DNA of 64,000 nucleotides, from the IMG/VR virus record IMGVR_UViG_3300034112_000721, positions 1-64,000 of that record; one strand, given 5' to 3'. How positions within the stretch are numbered: the stretch's first letter is position 1; every line of letters begins with the position of its first letter. This stretch comes from a virus. The notes beneath the pieces are model-generated. The model was not told the DNA's origin. It did no database searches and saw only the letters and a program-made list of their open reading frames with translations. This document shows positions 7,551-17,600 of this stretch, one piece after another. A program made the translations under genes and the position numbers.

Positions 7551-9449
7551 ATGAGACAACACTATGTAATGGACTATGAAACTCTCTCCAACTGCTTTAT
7601 TGGAGTATTTGAGGGAGTAAAATCTGAAGATCAAGAAATCTTTATTATCCATGAGTCTAAGAATGATATTCTAGAACTAGTAACATTTCTAGAAAGAAAC
7701 ATTGCTTATGATGAGTGGCATGTAAGTTTCAATGGTCTTGGGTTTGATAGCCAAATCACTGAGCACATTTTAAGAAATAAAGAACAACTATTAGAGCAAC
7801 CTGGCGGTAAAATTGCCAAGTTCATCTATAGAAAATCCCAGGACATTATAAACAGGAGTAACAATGGTGAGTTTCAGGAGTATTCTCCTAGAGACCTCAG
7901 CATTAGGCAGCTTGATGTTTATAAACTAAACCATTGGGATAACAATGCTAAGAGATCTAGTCTAAAGTGGATACAGTATACCATGGACTGGCATAACATT
8001 ATTGATATGCCTATTCATCATACTACTGAAGTTACAGCAGAACAAATACCTGAGATAATCAGATATTGTATTAATGATGTTCAGTCCACTAAGAAGATTA
8101 TGCATCTCTGTAAGGATCAAATAGACTTGCGTAGAACTTTGACAGATGAGTATGGAATAGATTTATATTCTGCATCTGAGCCAAGGATATCCAAAGAATT
8201 ATTCTTATTGTTTCTTAGTAAGCAGACTGGTATCAAGAAGTATGAGCTCCGCCAGATGAGAACTAACAGACTAAAAATTACTGTTAAAGATATCATACTA
8301 CCTTATATAGAATTTAAAACAGCTACCTTTCAGAATCTTCTGAAAAAGTTCCAGGATGTAGTTATATATCCCGGGGAAACAAAAGGTGGATTTAAATATT
8401 CTGTAAGGTATAAAGGTGTACAGACAGATTTTGGTTTGGGTGGTGTCCATGGTGCACGTTCTACTAAAGTATATGAGTCTAATGAGGAGATGATAATAAT
8501 GACGTCTGACGTTACTAGTTTTTATCCTAATCTTGCTATTAGAAATAAATGGGCACCTGCTCATTTACCAGAAGAAGAATTCTGCAATCTGTATGAGTGG
8601 TTCTTTGAGGAAAGAAAAAAGATTCCAAAGAAAGATCCTAGGAACTATGTGTATAAGATTATCTTAAATTCAACTTATGGGCTCAGTAATGATGAGAATA
8701 GTTTCTTGTATGACCCAGAGTTTACTATGAGAATTACCATTAATGGTCAGCTTAGTCTTACTATGTTGTATGAGATGATCTGTGAGGAAATACCAAATGC
8801 TGTTCCACTAATGCAGAATACAGATGGTTTGGAGACTATGATCCCTAGACACTATGTAGATAAGTATATGGAGATTTGTGAAAGATGGGAAAAGATTACC
8901 AATCTACAACTAGAGCACGACAAGTATTCTAAGATTATTTTGGGTGATGTAAATAATTACATTGCTATAACAGAAGATGGTAAGTCTAAGTGCAAGGGCC
9001 GTTTTGAGTTTGCTAATCTAGCAATGCACAAGAACAAAAGTTTCCTGGTTATTCCTAAAGCTATCCATGCATATTTTGTGGATGGAATTAAACCCGAGGA
9101 TTATATTAAATCTAACACAGATATATTTGATTTCTGTGGGGGTGTGAAGATTAAAGGAGACTGGAGCTTTTATCAACACAAGATTGTTGATGGTGAATAT
9201 TTAGTTGAAAAACTGCAGCACACTATCAGGTATTTTATTTCTACCAAAGGAACCAAAGTTATTAAAAAGAATAACACCGATGGTAGAGAGATACAGATAG
9301 AAGCAGGTAAGTGGATGCAATCTTTAATGATTGATTATGTAGAAAAACCATTTACTGAATATGATATTAACTATGATTATTATTTGGACAAGATCAATAA
9401 AGAGATAAGAGATCTTGAGCCTATTGTAACACAACTTAGTTTATTTTAA
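7551..9449 (+). CDS. Family B DNA polymerase with 3'-5' exonuclease
   Basis: A 632-residue replicative DNA polymerase, compact for family B. The N-terminal exonuclease domain shows Exo I D8-x-E10, Exo II N61-x-x-x-F-D66 and Exo III Y172-x-x-x-D176. The polymerase domain shows motif A with D320 (DVTSFYPN), motif B with K369...N373-S-x-Y376-G377, and motif C N-T-D425-G. Motif C has Asn where the canonical DTD has its first Asp, while the key D425 is kept, a variant I recall from other phage polymerases. It should copy the phage genome together with the primase at the window start. The gene begins with its own ATG after a hairpin-containing leader. The next gene starts 2 bases after its stop. 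Confidence 0.92.
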   Translation: MRQHYVMDYETLSNCFIGVFEGVKSEDQEIFIIHESKNDILELVTFLERNIAYDEWHVSFNGLGFDSQITEHILRNKEQLLEQPGGKIAKFIYRKSQDIINRSNNGEFQEYSPRDLSIRQLDVYKLNHWDNNAKRSSLKWIQYTMDWHNIIDMPIHHTTEVTAEQIPEIIRYCINDVQSTKKIMHLCKDQIDLRRTLTDEYGIDLYSASEPRISKELFLLFLSKQTGIKKYELRQMRTNRLKITVKDIILPYIEFKTATFQNLLKKFQDVVIYPGETKGGFKYSVRYKGVQTDFGLGGVHGARSTKVYESNEEMIIMTSDVTSFYPNLAIRNKWAPAHLPEEEFCNLYEWFFEERKKIPKKDPRNYVYKIILNSTYGLSNDENSFLYDPEFTMRITINGQLSLTMLYEMICEEIPNAVPLMQNTDGLETMIPRHYVDKYMEICERWEKITNLQLEHDKYSKIILGDVNNYIAITEDGKSKCKGRFEFANLAMHKNKSFLVIPKAIHAYFVDGIKPEDYIKSNTDIFDFCGGVKIKGDWSFYQHKIVDGEYLVEKLQHTIRYFISTKGTKVIKKNNTDGREIQIEAGKWMQSLMIDYVEKPFTEYDINYDYYLDKINKEIRDLEPIVTQLSLF

Positions 9450-9451
9450 TT

Positions 9452-10648
9452 ATGCCAAAGAAAATTGCTGAATGTACAAAGGCGCACTTAGTTAGTGTGC
9501 CTCTACCAAATCATGGTGCTACTTATACTGTAATTAGTCACCAATCTGTTATGGATTATGTATATACTGAGCTTGCTGCTGCAGGTTTCAGTGTTGTTCA
9601 TGAAGAGTATAGATGTACTGCTGATGGACAAATTGCTCATGGGATTTATAAGTTAAACTTTAATAACGATCCTGAGCTGTCAATGATGTTTGCTTGGACA
9701 AACAGCTATAACAAACAAGTAAGATTTAAGTGTGGTGTTGGTGGTTATATTAACTTGACCGGAACAACTATGGTTTGTGGAGATATGGGAAGCTGGGCCA
9801 GAAAACATACTGGAACAGCTGATGAAGAGACAATTAAAACCATACAAGATCAAATAGCTAATGCACATATGTATTATAACCAACTTTGTGCAGACAAAGA
9901 GTCTATGAAGGGTATCACACTGAACAAGAGAAAGCAAGCTCAATTATTGGGTATCTTGTTTGCAGAGTATCAGATTCTTACTACAGAGCAAGCTAGTATT
10001 GTAAGACAACAAATGGACAGACCTAGTCATGTCTATGTAGATAGTAACAGCTTGTGGGCATTCTACAACTTTGTAACTATTGCTCTACAGCATTCACATC
10101 CTAAGACTTGGATGGAAGATCAACGTGTCTTGCATTATTTTATTTCAACTGTTAATAACTTTCAACAGTGCAACACATCTGCACAGATAGTTGCACCTAT
10201 TCCAACAGATATTACAGCTGAGACACCTGTAGTTAATCCTAATCAGGTAGACCTGGAAGATTTAATTGCTATTGCAGAAGCAGAACAAGCTATGTCAGAA
10301 ACAATAGTAACTTATACTGATCCGGTTGGAAATACTTTTGAAGCTCCTGTAGTTAATGAGAGTGACCCAGAAGATGAAGAGGAAGATCTAAATGATTGGG
10401 TAAATCTTCCAGTAGAAGAATTAGCTAAGCCAGAAGATTTTCCTGGATATGAGCCTGCAGATGACCAAGAATATACTTGTGAGAATGCATCTTATATGAG
10501 TTTAGAAGTATCTCCAGAAGATAGAGAACAAGCAGAATTAGATGTTATTAAGTTTGATGAGAAAGATGCATCAGAAGATGCAAATTTAGATGACTTAATA
10601 TTTAATATTGAAGATGAAGATGAGGATGACTCATCAGATTTCTTCTAA
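9452..10648 (+). CDS. DUF932-like protein with long acidic tail
   Basis: A 398-residue protein. The first ~255 residues resemble DUF932 phage/plasmid proteins: an early helix (ISHQSVMDYVYTELAAAGF), a strand with FAWTNSYNKQVRFKCGVGG, a CGDMGSW segment and a helical part with LWAFYNFVTIALQ. DUF932 proteins are common in phages and plasmids, and their role is unclear. The last ~145 residues are extremely acidic, ending in a run of Asp/Glu followed by DFF. An acidic tail ending in aromatic residues recalls single-stranded DNA-binding proteins, which use such tails to recruit replication partners. That parallel is inference. The gene is 2 bases downstream of the polymerase and ends just before a strong terminator. 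Confidence 0.6.
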   Translation: MPKKIAECTKAHLVSVPLPNHGATYTVISHQSVMDYVYTELAAAGFSVVHEEYRCTADGQIAHGIYKLNFNNDPELSMMFAWTNSYNKQVRFKCGVGGYINLTGTTMVCGDMGSWARKHTGTADEETIKTIQDQIANAHMYYNQLCADKESMKGITLNKRKQAQLLGILFAEYQILTTEQASIVRQQMDRPSHVYVDSNSLWAFYNFVTIALQHSHPKTWMEDQRVLHYFISTVNNFQQCNTSAQIVAPIPTDITAETPVVNPNQVDLEDLIAIAEAEQAMSETIVTYTDPVGNTFEAPVVNESDPEDEEEDLNDWVNLPVEELAKPEDFPGYEPADDQEYTCENASYMSLEVSPEDREQAELDVIKFDEKDASEDANLDDLIFNIEDEDEDDSSDFF

Positions 10649-10685
10649 GAGCCTATAGTAAATAGGGTTAATAATCACAAGTAAG

Positions 10686-10720
10686 ATGGGGATGGCTTCG
10701 GCTGTCCCCATTTTTTTTTT
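10686..10720 (+). terminator. Rho-independent terminator
   Basis: A GC-rich stem, ATGGGGATGGC with GCTGTCCCCAT, capped by a TTCG tetraloop, is followed by an unbroken run of ten T. This is a textbook intrinsic terminator for the polymerase/DUF932-like transcription unit. The T-run ends 11 bases before the ATG of the MazG-like gene, leaving no space for a promoter between them, so that gene depends on readthrough or on a promoter upstream of the hairpin. Confidence 0.9.
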
Positions 10721-10731
10721 AAATTTACAGT

Positions 10732-11142
10732 ATGAAAGAACAATTAAAAGCAGTGGCTGAGTTCCACAAAGCATTTGGCCAGAAAGATGGTAAGTGGCCA
10801 AGACCATTAGAAAGAAATGATTATAATCTTAGACATGCCCTAATGGAAGAAGAGAACAATGAGTACCTAGAGGCTTGTGAGAAAAACTCTCTTGTAGAAA
10901 TAGCTGATGCTTTAGGGGATCAGTTGTATATCTTATGTGGTACTATTCTAAGACATGGTATGCAAGATGTAATTATAGATGTATTCAATGAAATACAAGC
11001 TAGTAATATGAGTAAGTTGGGTCCTGACGGTAAGCCAATTATTAGAGAAGATGGAAAAATATTAAAAGGGCCTGAGTATTTTAAGCCAGATCTTAGTAAA
11101 TTTATAAACCAACAATATGAAGAAAAAAGTAATGAAGATTAA
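10732..11142 (+). CDS. MazG-like nucleotide pyrophosphohydrolase
   Basis: A 136-residue all-alpha protein with the MazG/PRA-PH metal-binding pattern. A helix with E40-E41-x-x-E44 is followed after about 12 residues by E56-x-x-D59 and GDQLYIL. Proteins of this family split (d)NTPs or phosphoribosyl-ATP to monophosphates. Phage versions may clean nucleotide pools, alter dNTP supply or counter stress signalling. The later K.GPDGKPIIREDG.ILKGPEYF segment is typical of phage members of this family in my recollection. It is preceded within 11 bases by a strong terminator and overlaps a small downstream gene by 11-26 bases. Confidence 0.82.
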   Translation: MKEQLKAVAEFHKAFGQKDGKWPRPLERNDYNLRHALMEEENNEYLEACEKNSLVEIADALGDQLYILCGTILRHGMQDVIIDVFNEIQASNMSKLGPDGKPIIREDGKILKGPEYFKPDLSKFINQQYEEKSNED

Positions 11143-11311
11143 CTTTAATAATGAAGATCTATATATTAGATTTGTTTCAAGTGATCAAAAGTATGTTCTT
11201 GTTAGTAAGAAGAAAGAAATTCCAGAACTAGTATTTAAGATTGATATTTGTGATCTTGTAGATGTAGATTTAGATAAACTTAAAAAGTTTAATAAGAAAG
11301 GGAAGAAATAA
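11117..11311 (+). CDS. Small hypothetical protein (last early gene)
   Basis: A lysine-rich protein of 64 residues from ATG 11117, or 59 from ATG 11132. The second start lies after an A-rich stretch (AGAAAAAAGTA), the usual kind of leader in Bacteroidota, and overlaps the MazG-like stop by only 11 bases. I favour it slightly. The protein alternates strands and ends in a poly-Lys helix (KKFNKKGKK), suggesting nucleic-acid binding, but nothing specific can be assigned. Its last codons form one arm of the bidirectional terminator at 11297-11325. Confidence 0.5.
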   Translation: MKKKVMKINFNNEDLYIRFVSSDQKYVLVSKKKEIPELVFKIDICDLVDVDLDKLKKFNKKGKK

Positions 11312-11325
11312 TCTTCCCTTTTTTT
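11297..11325. terminator. Bidirectional terminator between convergent gene blocks
   Basis: A perfect 10-bp stem pairs AAAGGGAAGA (11297-11306) with TCTTCCCTTT (11312-11321) around the loop AATAA. On the + strand it runs into TTTT. On the - strand the same stem is followed by a T-rich stretch (TTCTTATT), so it can stop transcription from both sides. It overlaps the stop codon of the last + strand gene and ends at the stop of the last - strand gene, marking the boundary between early and virion modules. Confidence 0.88.
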
Positions 11326-14300
11326 ATCTAAAGAAACTTGATTCAAATGCTTTTACAGCCTGATCAGGATTGAGTGTGTTACCCGTTACACCCATTAATT
11401 TTAAGAAATAAGCCCAAGTTTTGCTATCACCTTTTTCCCAGGGACCAGTTTTTCTTTTATAATAATTTGCTTCATCATCAAAAACACCAACAACAAATTG
11501 TTTTATAAAACTAATAAACCTATCAATACTATTTGTTGCTGCTGACGGAGATTTAACAATCCTCCACAAGTCAGGCCAGCCAACTACAGGCAAATAAGCT
11601 GCAGTCTCACTTCTCATTCTCAAGGCTTGATATAACATATAATTATAACCCATAGATTTTTTAAGATCATCATCATCTCCTGCCATAGCATGTAATGCTG
11701 CAACAAGTGCATATAGTGCAAGTACAAAACTTACTTCATAAAGAGTTCTTTTGATCTGTGCTTTTTCAAATGAAGTATATCCACTCCAGTTTTTAATGAC
11801 ATTAAATTTAAAATCTCTGAGATCTCTAATAAATGTTTTCCAAAAAGTCACATAGTAACCCTCTGTTGGTGAACCAAGTTCAACATCCATACCTGCTCTC
11901 TTAAACCTTTTTTTGTATGACGGAATAAGATATTTTCTATACATTAATGCAAGTCTGCCTAGAGTGTATCTTTGAGCTACTGACTGATCAAAACTATTAT
12001 AAACACCATGCATTCTTTTGTTTAATGCATGCAATCTATTTTGTAAATCTAGCTTTTGTTTTTTAGTGTAACTTGTTTTATTATAGACATCTTCCATACC
12101 ATACTTTTTGTATGCCTGATATAATGTCATTTCTTTACCTGTTGCATTATCAGTTACCTTCTCTCTATCCATTAGCGCAAACATCATAGCTGTTTGAATT
12201 TCATATTCCCCAGCATGCATGTTTACAAACAGAGTATTAGTTCTGAAAAGCTTATTTGCTAATGAACCAGTTATTGTTTGACCATACATATCTTTAAACT
12301 CTCCTTGTAAAGGATCAAACTCTTCTATTATTTGTCCTTCTAGAGTTACTGCAACACCTTTTCCAAAGTCCTTAAGAAAATTACCTCCAATTAAATATAA
12401 ATTTGCTGCAGCTTTACCTTTTGCATAATTTTTAAAATCTATGAATTCTGCAGAAGCAGCCTCAAGAATAACTTGAATATTTGCTTGTAAGTTATTTGCT
12501 ACACCCTTCATAAGATCAGCAGCCAGAGTTGTTAATGCTGAGTAAGACATGATTGTATCAGAGATTTTTGAAATATTATATCCAAATAAAGTTTCTTTCT
12601 TTCTCATCTCACCATACACAATCATATCTATAAAAGCATCTAGATGTAACTCAGAATATGGTGTACCATTTAAATTTATATAGCTTTCATAACCAAGTTT
12701 TTTTGCGACACTATCTAATATAGGTTTTCCTTCAGATGTTGTAGCTCTTATTTTTCTACCACCTATTATACTTTTAAGTAACTTAGTCTCTGAGTGAATA
12801 CCATTAAGTGCCTCAAAATTATTTACAGACTGACTAAATAATAAAACAGATCTTAATAAGTTAAGACTTGTTTCAGATGCGTCCATTGGTTCAATGTATC
12901 TAATTGGTATAAGTTTAACAGCACCCTCTCCAGAAAGTGTTGATGTCATAAACTCATAGTCATTTGCAGTAAATTGAAAAGCCTCTTTAAATTCTGTCTT
13001 ACCAGCTTTAATAATATTATCAATCATCCTCTCACCTTTTGTCTTTAAAACTGAAGGCAAGAAGTATCCTATCCTAGAAAACTCTGGTATTTTATCCTGC
13101 TGGCTAAAATATACATCAGTTAAAGCTTTGTGGTACTTACCTTTTGCGTTTTTGGGAACACCATTTTCATCATACAATGCAGACCATTTTCTAGATATAT
13201 ACTTATTAGATGGAGTTGATAGTTCTCTCATATATACTAAAGAACCATCAAGTTTTTCATATACAACAGATTTTACCCATTTATTATATTCATCTTCTGT
13301 AATTATCTTTCTCTTAAGCTGATTCTTCTTATAAGCAACTATTTCTTTTCTTTCTTCCTCTGAAATAGGTTGAGTATTTTCACTGTACCAATCTCTTTCA
13401 GCTGCAAGATATGCGGCCATGTCTTCACTCCCTCTTTGGGGTCTTTTACCAAGTTTTTTATAAAACTCTATTCTATCATTCTCAAACTTAACAATATCAT
13501 ATTTCTGAACAAATGCTGCTCTATCCATGAATATAACATTTCCACTTTCATCTTTCTTTACATTTCCATCTGCATCTCTAAGTGGAACTCTTAGTATTTC
13601 ATATAAACCCTCATTAAATTTTTTAGGATTATCTCTTGAACCAGGAGCAACCCTTTGATACTCATTAAATGCTTTTTGCAGTTCTCTTTGTATCTTAATA
13701 TCTTTCATTCTAGCATCTTCAAGCTCTGTCTTAACAGCTCTAGCAAATAAAGCTATTACACTGTCATTAGAACTTATAAGTGGAGTAAAGAGATAATCAA
13801 TCAATGATTCATCTCTTACTGCTTCTTTAAGAAATTTAATAAGATTAGCTTTATCTAGAGTAAAATTTTGCCACTCATTAATTTGATCCTGTAACTCTTT
13901 AGTTCTTTTAGCAATAAACTCAGGTTTATTTTTTGGATTATTCTTTACATCTTCTATTCTCTGCTTATATTTTTCAATTTGCTCAGAGATTTTTTCTTCT
14001 ATTGATGCAGGAGCATAATCTAAAAGAAAGTCTGCCATTAACTCAATACCCTGATTATTTACTTGTGATTTAATTCTATTTCTAGTATTTATTGCAAATG
14101 TCAATTTATCCTGGGCAGTTAATTGATCAGATGACTTTTTCATTATTTCCTCTACAGAACCTGAAAAATAATTATCTATATCTGATGCATCTATATCATC
14201 TAATATATTATAGTTATTTGCATATTCTAGTAATGCAACAAGTGAATCTATAGCTTCTTTTCTATTTATTCTATTATTCTGAATTCTTTTTAATACTTTA

Positions 14301-14695
14301 CCCATTAATTCATAGGCTTGATTTGCCTGATTATATGCGTACTCAACAAATGCATTTATAGATTCTAGATTCTCTAGTTCTGACATATTTTTTTGAAGCT
14401 TTTTAAGCTCATCAATTTTTTCAGACTTTAGAGTTGTTTCTGTTCTTTGCAGTATCTCAATTTTATTTTGAAGATATATTCTTAGTCTTTGTACTAAGTC
14501 TGAGAATGAGTCTGTTTTTTCTTCTGGCTCAAACTCTTCTTGTGCCATTTCTATATCATCAGTTTGTGGCTCTGATCCACCATCACCTTCTTGGTCATAC
14601 TCTGTTGTCCAGATTCTCATGGCCTCTTCTTCATTGCCATTAGCTCTGTTCATTGCATCTTTCCACTCTTTGCTATTTTTATTAGGACACGACAT
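11324..14695 (-). CDS. Large virion-associated protein, 1123 aa (last gene of the polymerase cluster)
   Basis: A protein of 1123 residues from ATG 14695. This ATG overlaps the stop of the giant polymerase gene as TAATG, the same coupling seen elsewhere in this block, and is preferable to the in-frame GTG at 14701. It opens with CPNKNSKEWKDAM, then an acidic linker, then a long helical region with probable coiled coils (residues ~75-300). The C-terminal third contains a hydrophobic helix (YEVSFVLALYALVAALHAM), which may be membrane-seeking or a buried core helix. No catalytic motif is recognised. As the last gene after the virion RNA polymerase, it is likely a virion cargo or injected protein. 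That is inference from context. Confidence 0.7.
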   Translation of the reverse strand: MSCPNKNSKEWKDAMNRANGNEEEAMRIWTTEYDQEGDGGSEPQTDDIEMAQEEFEPEEKTDSFSDLVQRLRIYLQNKIEILQRTETTLKSEKIDELKKLQKNMSELENLESINAFVEYAYNQANQAYELMGKVLKRIQNNRINRKEAIDSLVALLEYANNYNILDDIDASDIDNYFSGSVEEIMKKSSDQLTAQDKLTFAINTRNRIKSQVNNQGIELMADFLLDYAPASIEEKISEQIEKYKQRIEDVKNNPKNKPEFIAKRTKELQDQINEWQNFTLDKANLIKFLKEAVRDESLIDYLFTPLISSNDSVIALFARAVKTELEDARMKDIKIQRELQKAFNEYQRVAPGSRDNPKKFNEGLYEILRVPLRDADGNVKKDESGNVIFMDRAAFVQKYDIVKFENDRIEFYKKLGKRPQRGSEDMAAYLAAERDWYSENTQPISEEERKEIVAYKKNQLKRKIITEDEYNKWVKSVVYEKLDGSLVYMRELSTPSNKYISRKWSALYDENGVPKNAKGKYHKALTDVYFSQQDKIPEFSRIGYFLPSVLKTKGERMIDNIIKAGKTEFKEAFQFTANDYEFMTSTLSGEGAVKLIPIRYIEPMDASETSLNLLRSVLLFSQSVNNFEALNGIHSETKLLKSIIGGRKIRATTSEGKPILDSVAKKLGYESYINLNGTPYSELHLDAFIDMIVYGEMRKKETLFGYNISKISDTIMSYSALTTLAADLMKGVANNLQANIQVILEAASAEFIDFKNYAKGKAAANLYLIGGNFLKDFGKGVAVTLEGQIIEEFDPLQGEFKDMYGQTITGSLANKLFRTNTLFVNMHAGEYEIQTAMMFALMDREKVTDNATGKEMTLYQAYKKYGMEDVYNKTSYTKKQKLDLQNRLHALNKRMHGVYNSFDQSVAQRYTLGRLALMYRKYLIPSYKKRFKRAGMDVELGSPTEGYYVTFWKTFIRDLRDFKFNVIKNWSGYTSFEKAQIKRTLYEVSFVLALYALVAALHAMAGDDDDLKKSMGYNYMLYQALRMRSETAAYLPVVGWPDLWRIVKSPSAATNSIDRFISFIKQFVVGVFDDEANYYKRKTGPWEKGDSKTWAYFLKLMGVTGNTLNPDQAVKAFESSFFR

Positions 14696-17600
14696 TAGCA
14701 CAAATTTTTATTAATTATAATTCTAAGTTCATTTAGTTCCTCTTCACTATTTACATTCTCTGCACGATCTATTATATCATTTACATCTATACCTTTATTG
14801 GCTAGTACTAGATCTATTCTGTATTCTTTGATTTGACTGTTCAAAGTATTAATGAATTTTGTAATACTATCTTTTCCAACAGGTGTTTGTGGTAATATAT
14901 CAGAAACAATATTTCCAGTTGTAAGATCTATGTTACGAAGATATATACTACCTGTGTCAATATCAACTAGATTGTATAAATTATTCTCAGATAGAACATA
15001 TTTGTTAGTGCCTTCACTACTTTCATAGATGAATTCTTTTGGATAAACTCCATTTGTTCTTGCTAGTTCTTCATTGAATAGTCCTATGACAGGGTTATTT
15101 TCCGGGCTTAATCTCTGTTGTACAGTGGTCATTTGCTGGATCTTTCCTGCAGGTGTAATTCCAAAGACATACCTTGTAGCATCACCCTTTATAAAGTTCT
15201 GCATGAACCTATTGTTGTTTGTGTAGTCACTCCAGTTTTTAAATCCTTCTGCTTTAGCAAAGCTGTCCTTACTTCTTACAAAAGATTTGTTTGTCTTTTC
15301 GTTTGTGATTACTACCGAATTACCAACTACCCGTGCAATACCATAATATTTTATTTTTACTTGTTGTGTATCACCAGCAAGATATGTATCATCTGCAATA
15401 AGTTCTGTTCTAGTAGTAATTACTTTACTACCATCTAGTACTTTAGCGATGTTTGTATTTGATAGTGGTAACTGAGCTGTTGTTTTAGAAGCTACTGTTC
15501 CAGGTTCTTGTATTGTTTCAGCTTTTGTTTCTATTTGAATAGTAGGTTGAGTAGACAATATAGACTCTAATAATTTAAATTGTTCTTCTGATAATATATT
15601 TTTTAAATAATATCCAGCTTTTGGTGTTGCCATATAAAGTTCAGTAAGAACAGGTATAATCTCATCTTTATTACCTTTAGCTAATTCTCTTTTTAGATAA
15701 TTTCCACTATCTATACCGTAATATTCATTCTCATCTCTAGCAACTTCATCAAAAGCTTTTATTATTAACTCTACTTGCTTATCTGATAGATCAATGCCAG
15801 GATTATCAAAACTGTGAGCAGCTTCGTGTATTAATAAAGATTCTAATTTAAAATCTCTATATTTTTCGTCATTAAAAAATATTACATTAGTATTAGCAGG
15901 TAATCCTTTATACTCTAAAAAAGCATCTATATATTTTCTATACTTTGGATTTATTTGAAATCCATGTAAAATTGATTCTGGATTAAAAGGATTTTGACCT
16001 GAAGCTTTTCTTATTGATCTATAAAATTCTGAAAGATTATCAATATACTCCTTGGATCCCTCAACTCCACCTTTTCTATTATATATAGTATCTTGTAATA
16101 CCATATCATAAACTACAGAACCAAAAGAAGCAATAGCAGAAATATTTGCTTTATTAAATAGATCTTTATTTCTATCTATTATTCCTAAAATTGGTGTAGA
16201 GTTACCATATTTATCTAACAAAACTTTAATTTCTCCTACTGGTTGTACTGTAGGTTGAGTAGATATGGGTTCTGAAAATTTAAAGTCATAAGTAGAAGTT
16301 GTGTTTTCTAAAAATTCCCCTACTTTCAAGGGATTTTTTTGAATTGATTTTATTACTTTTCCATTTTCTATTATAACATTTATCACAGTACCGCCATCAT
16401 AACCTTTAATATTTAGAGTGACATTATAACCATTTTCTGTTTTTTCTATTTTTCTTATAGTACCTGTATTGGTTACTGTCTTATATTTTAATTTAGATGT
16501 CCGTGTAATGATGTCCCCTACTTTATTTAGTAATTGATTTTCAGACAGTCCAGGTGCTTGAGTAGGTTTAATGACTTCAAATTCTATTGCTGCAGCACCG
16601 TCTTTAAATCTATCTATTACATTTACATCTTCCGCTCTCCAACCTTCTTTATTCCAAGTTCCTTTAAATCCAGGTGTTCCTTTAGGATGAATAGCAGTTA
16701 CTCTAGCTAAAATATTTTTAGTTGTACCATCTGCTGATTTACCAAAGTGTTTGATTATATCTCCAACTTTAACAGCATACTTAGACATTTCACTTTCACT
16801 TCTTGTAGTTCTGGTTCTAAACCCAGCCTCTATCATATCTATAGAATGTGGATTTGCCCCAAGTGCTTTAATTACTTCAGAATTTGCAGTAACTGTAGAA
16901 CCAAAGGATTCTATTCCAGATACTTTGTTTTGTGGTATATCAGCTACAGTAGCTTGGGTAGGTTGTTGAAACTCTTCATCTTCAAAAGTTATTTCTGTTT
17001 CTTCTGCAGGCAATACTTTTGGTATATACTGAGAATACTCAGTATCTGTTACTGTAAAATCTATAAACCTTCTATTATTTGGATCTGTTATTTTATCTAA
17101 TACAAAATCATATGTTTTATTATTGTCATAGTTGTTCTTAAATAAATCTCCCGCAGCTTTCATTATCTTTAGATAATCATCCTGTGGAAGAACATTATCA
17201 AAACCATTAAGTGTTTTACCTACACCATGCTGATAAATCATTAATAGTGGGAACAACTTGAATATTCTACTGAGTCTCTCATTCTCTTCAGGACTTGTTT
17301 CAGTATTTTTTACTTTCTGAATCTTTGCATTGCCCAGTTGTTTTAATTCTGAAGCATAAAGAGTTGCTGTGTTACCATCTATTACATCTCTGTTAGTTAG
17401 AGTAAGAATGCTTTTATTTGCACCAGCTTCTACATATTTTCTTATCTGATCTATTATAGAGAATTGTCTTGACAATGTTGATCTGTGTTTGTCAATAGTT
17501 CTCATTACTAGGTCACTATAAGAATACTTCCCGGGATTTATAATTACACCAGGATTAAATGTATTAATTAAAGCAAACTGATTTAACTCATCACCTCTAA

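Noticed and set aside
14695-14701. GTG at 14701 as the start of the 1123-aa gene
   Set aside because: ATG at 14695 gives the TAATG coupling seen between other genes of this block and avoids a rare start codon.
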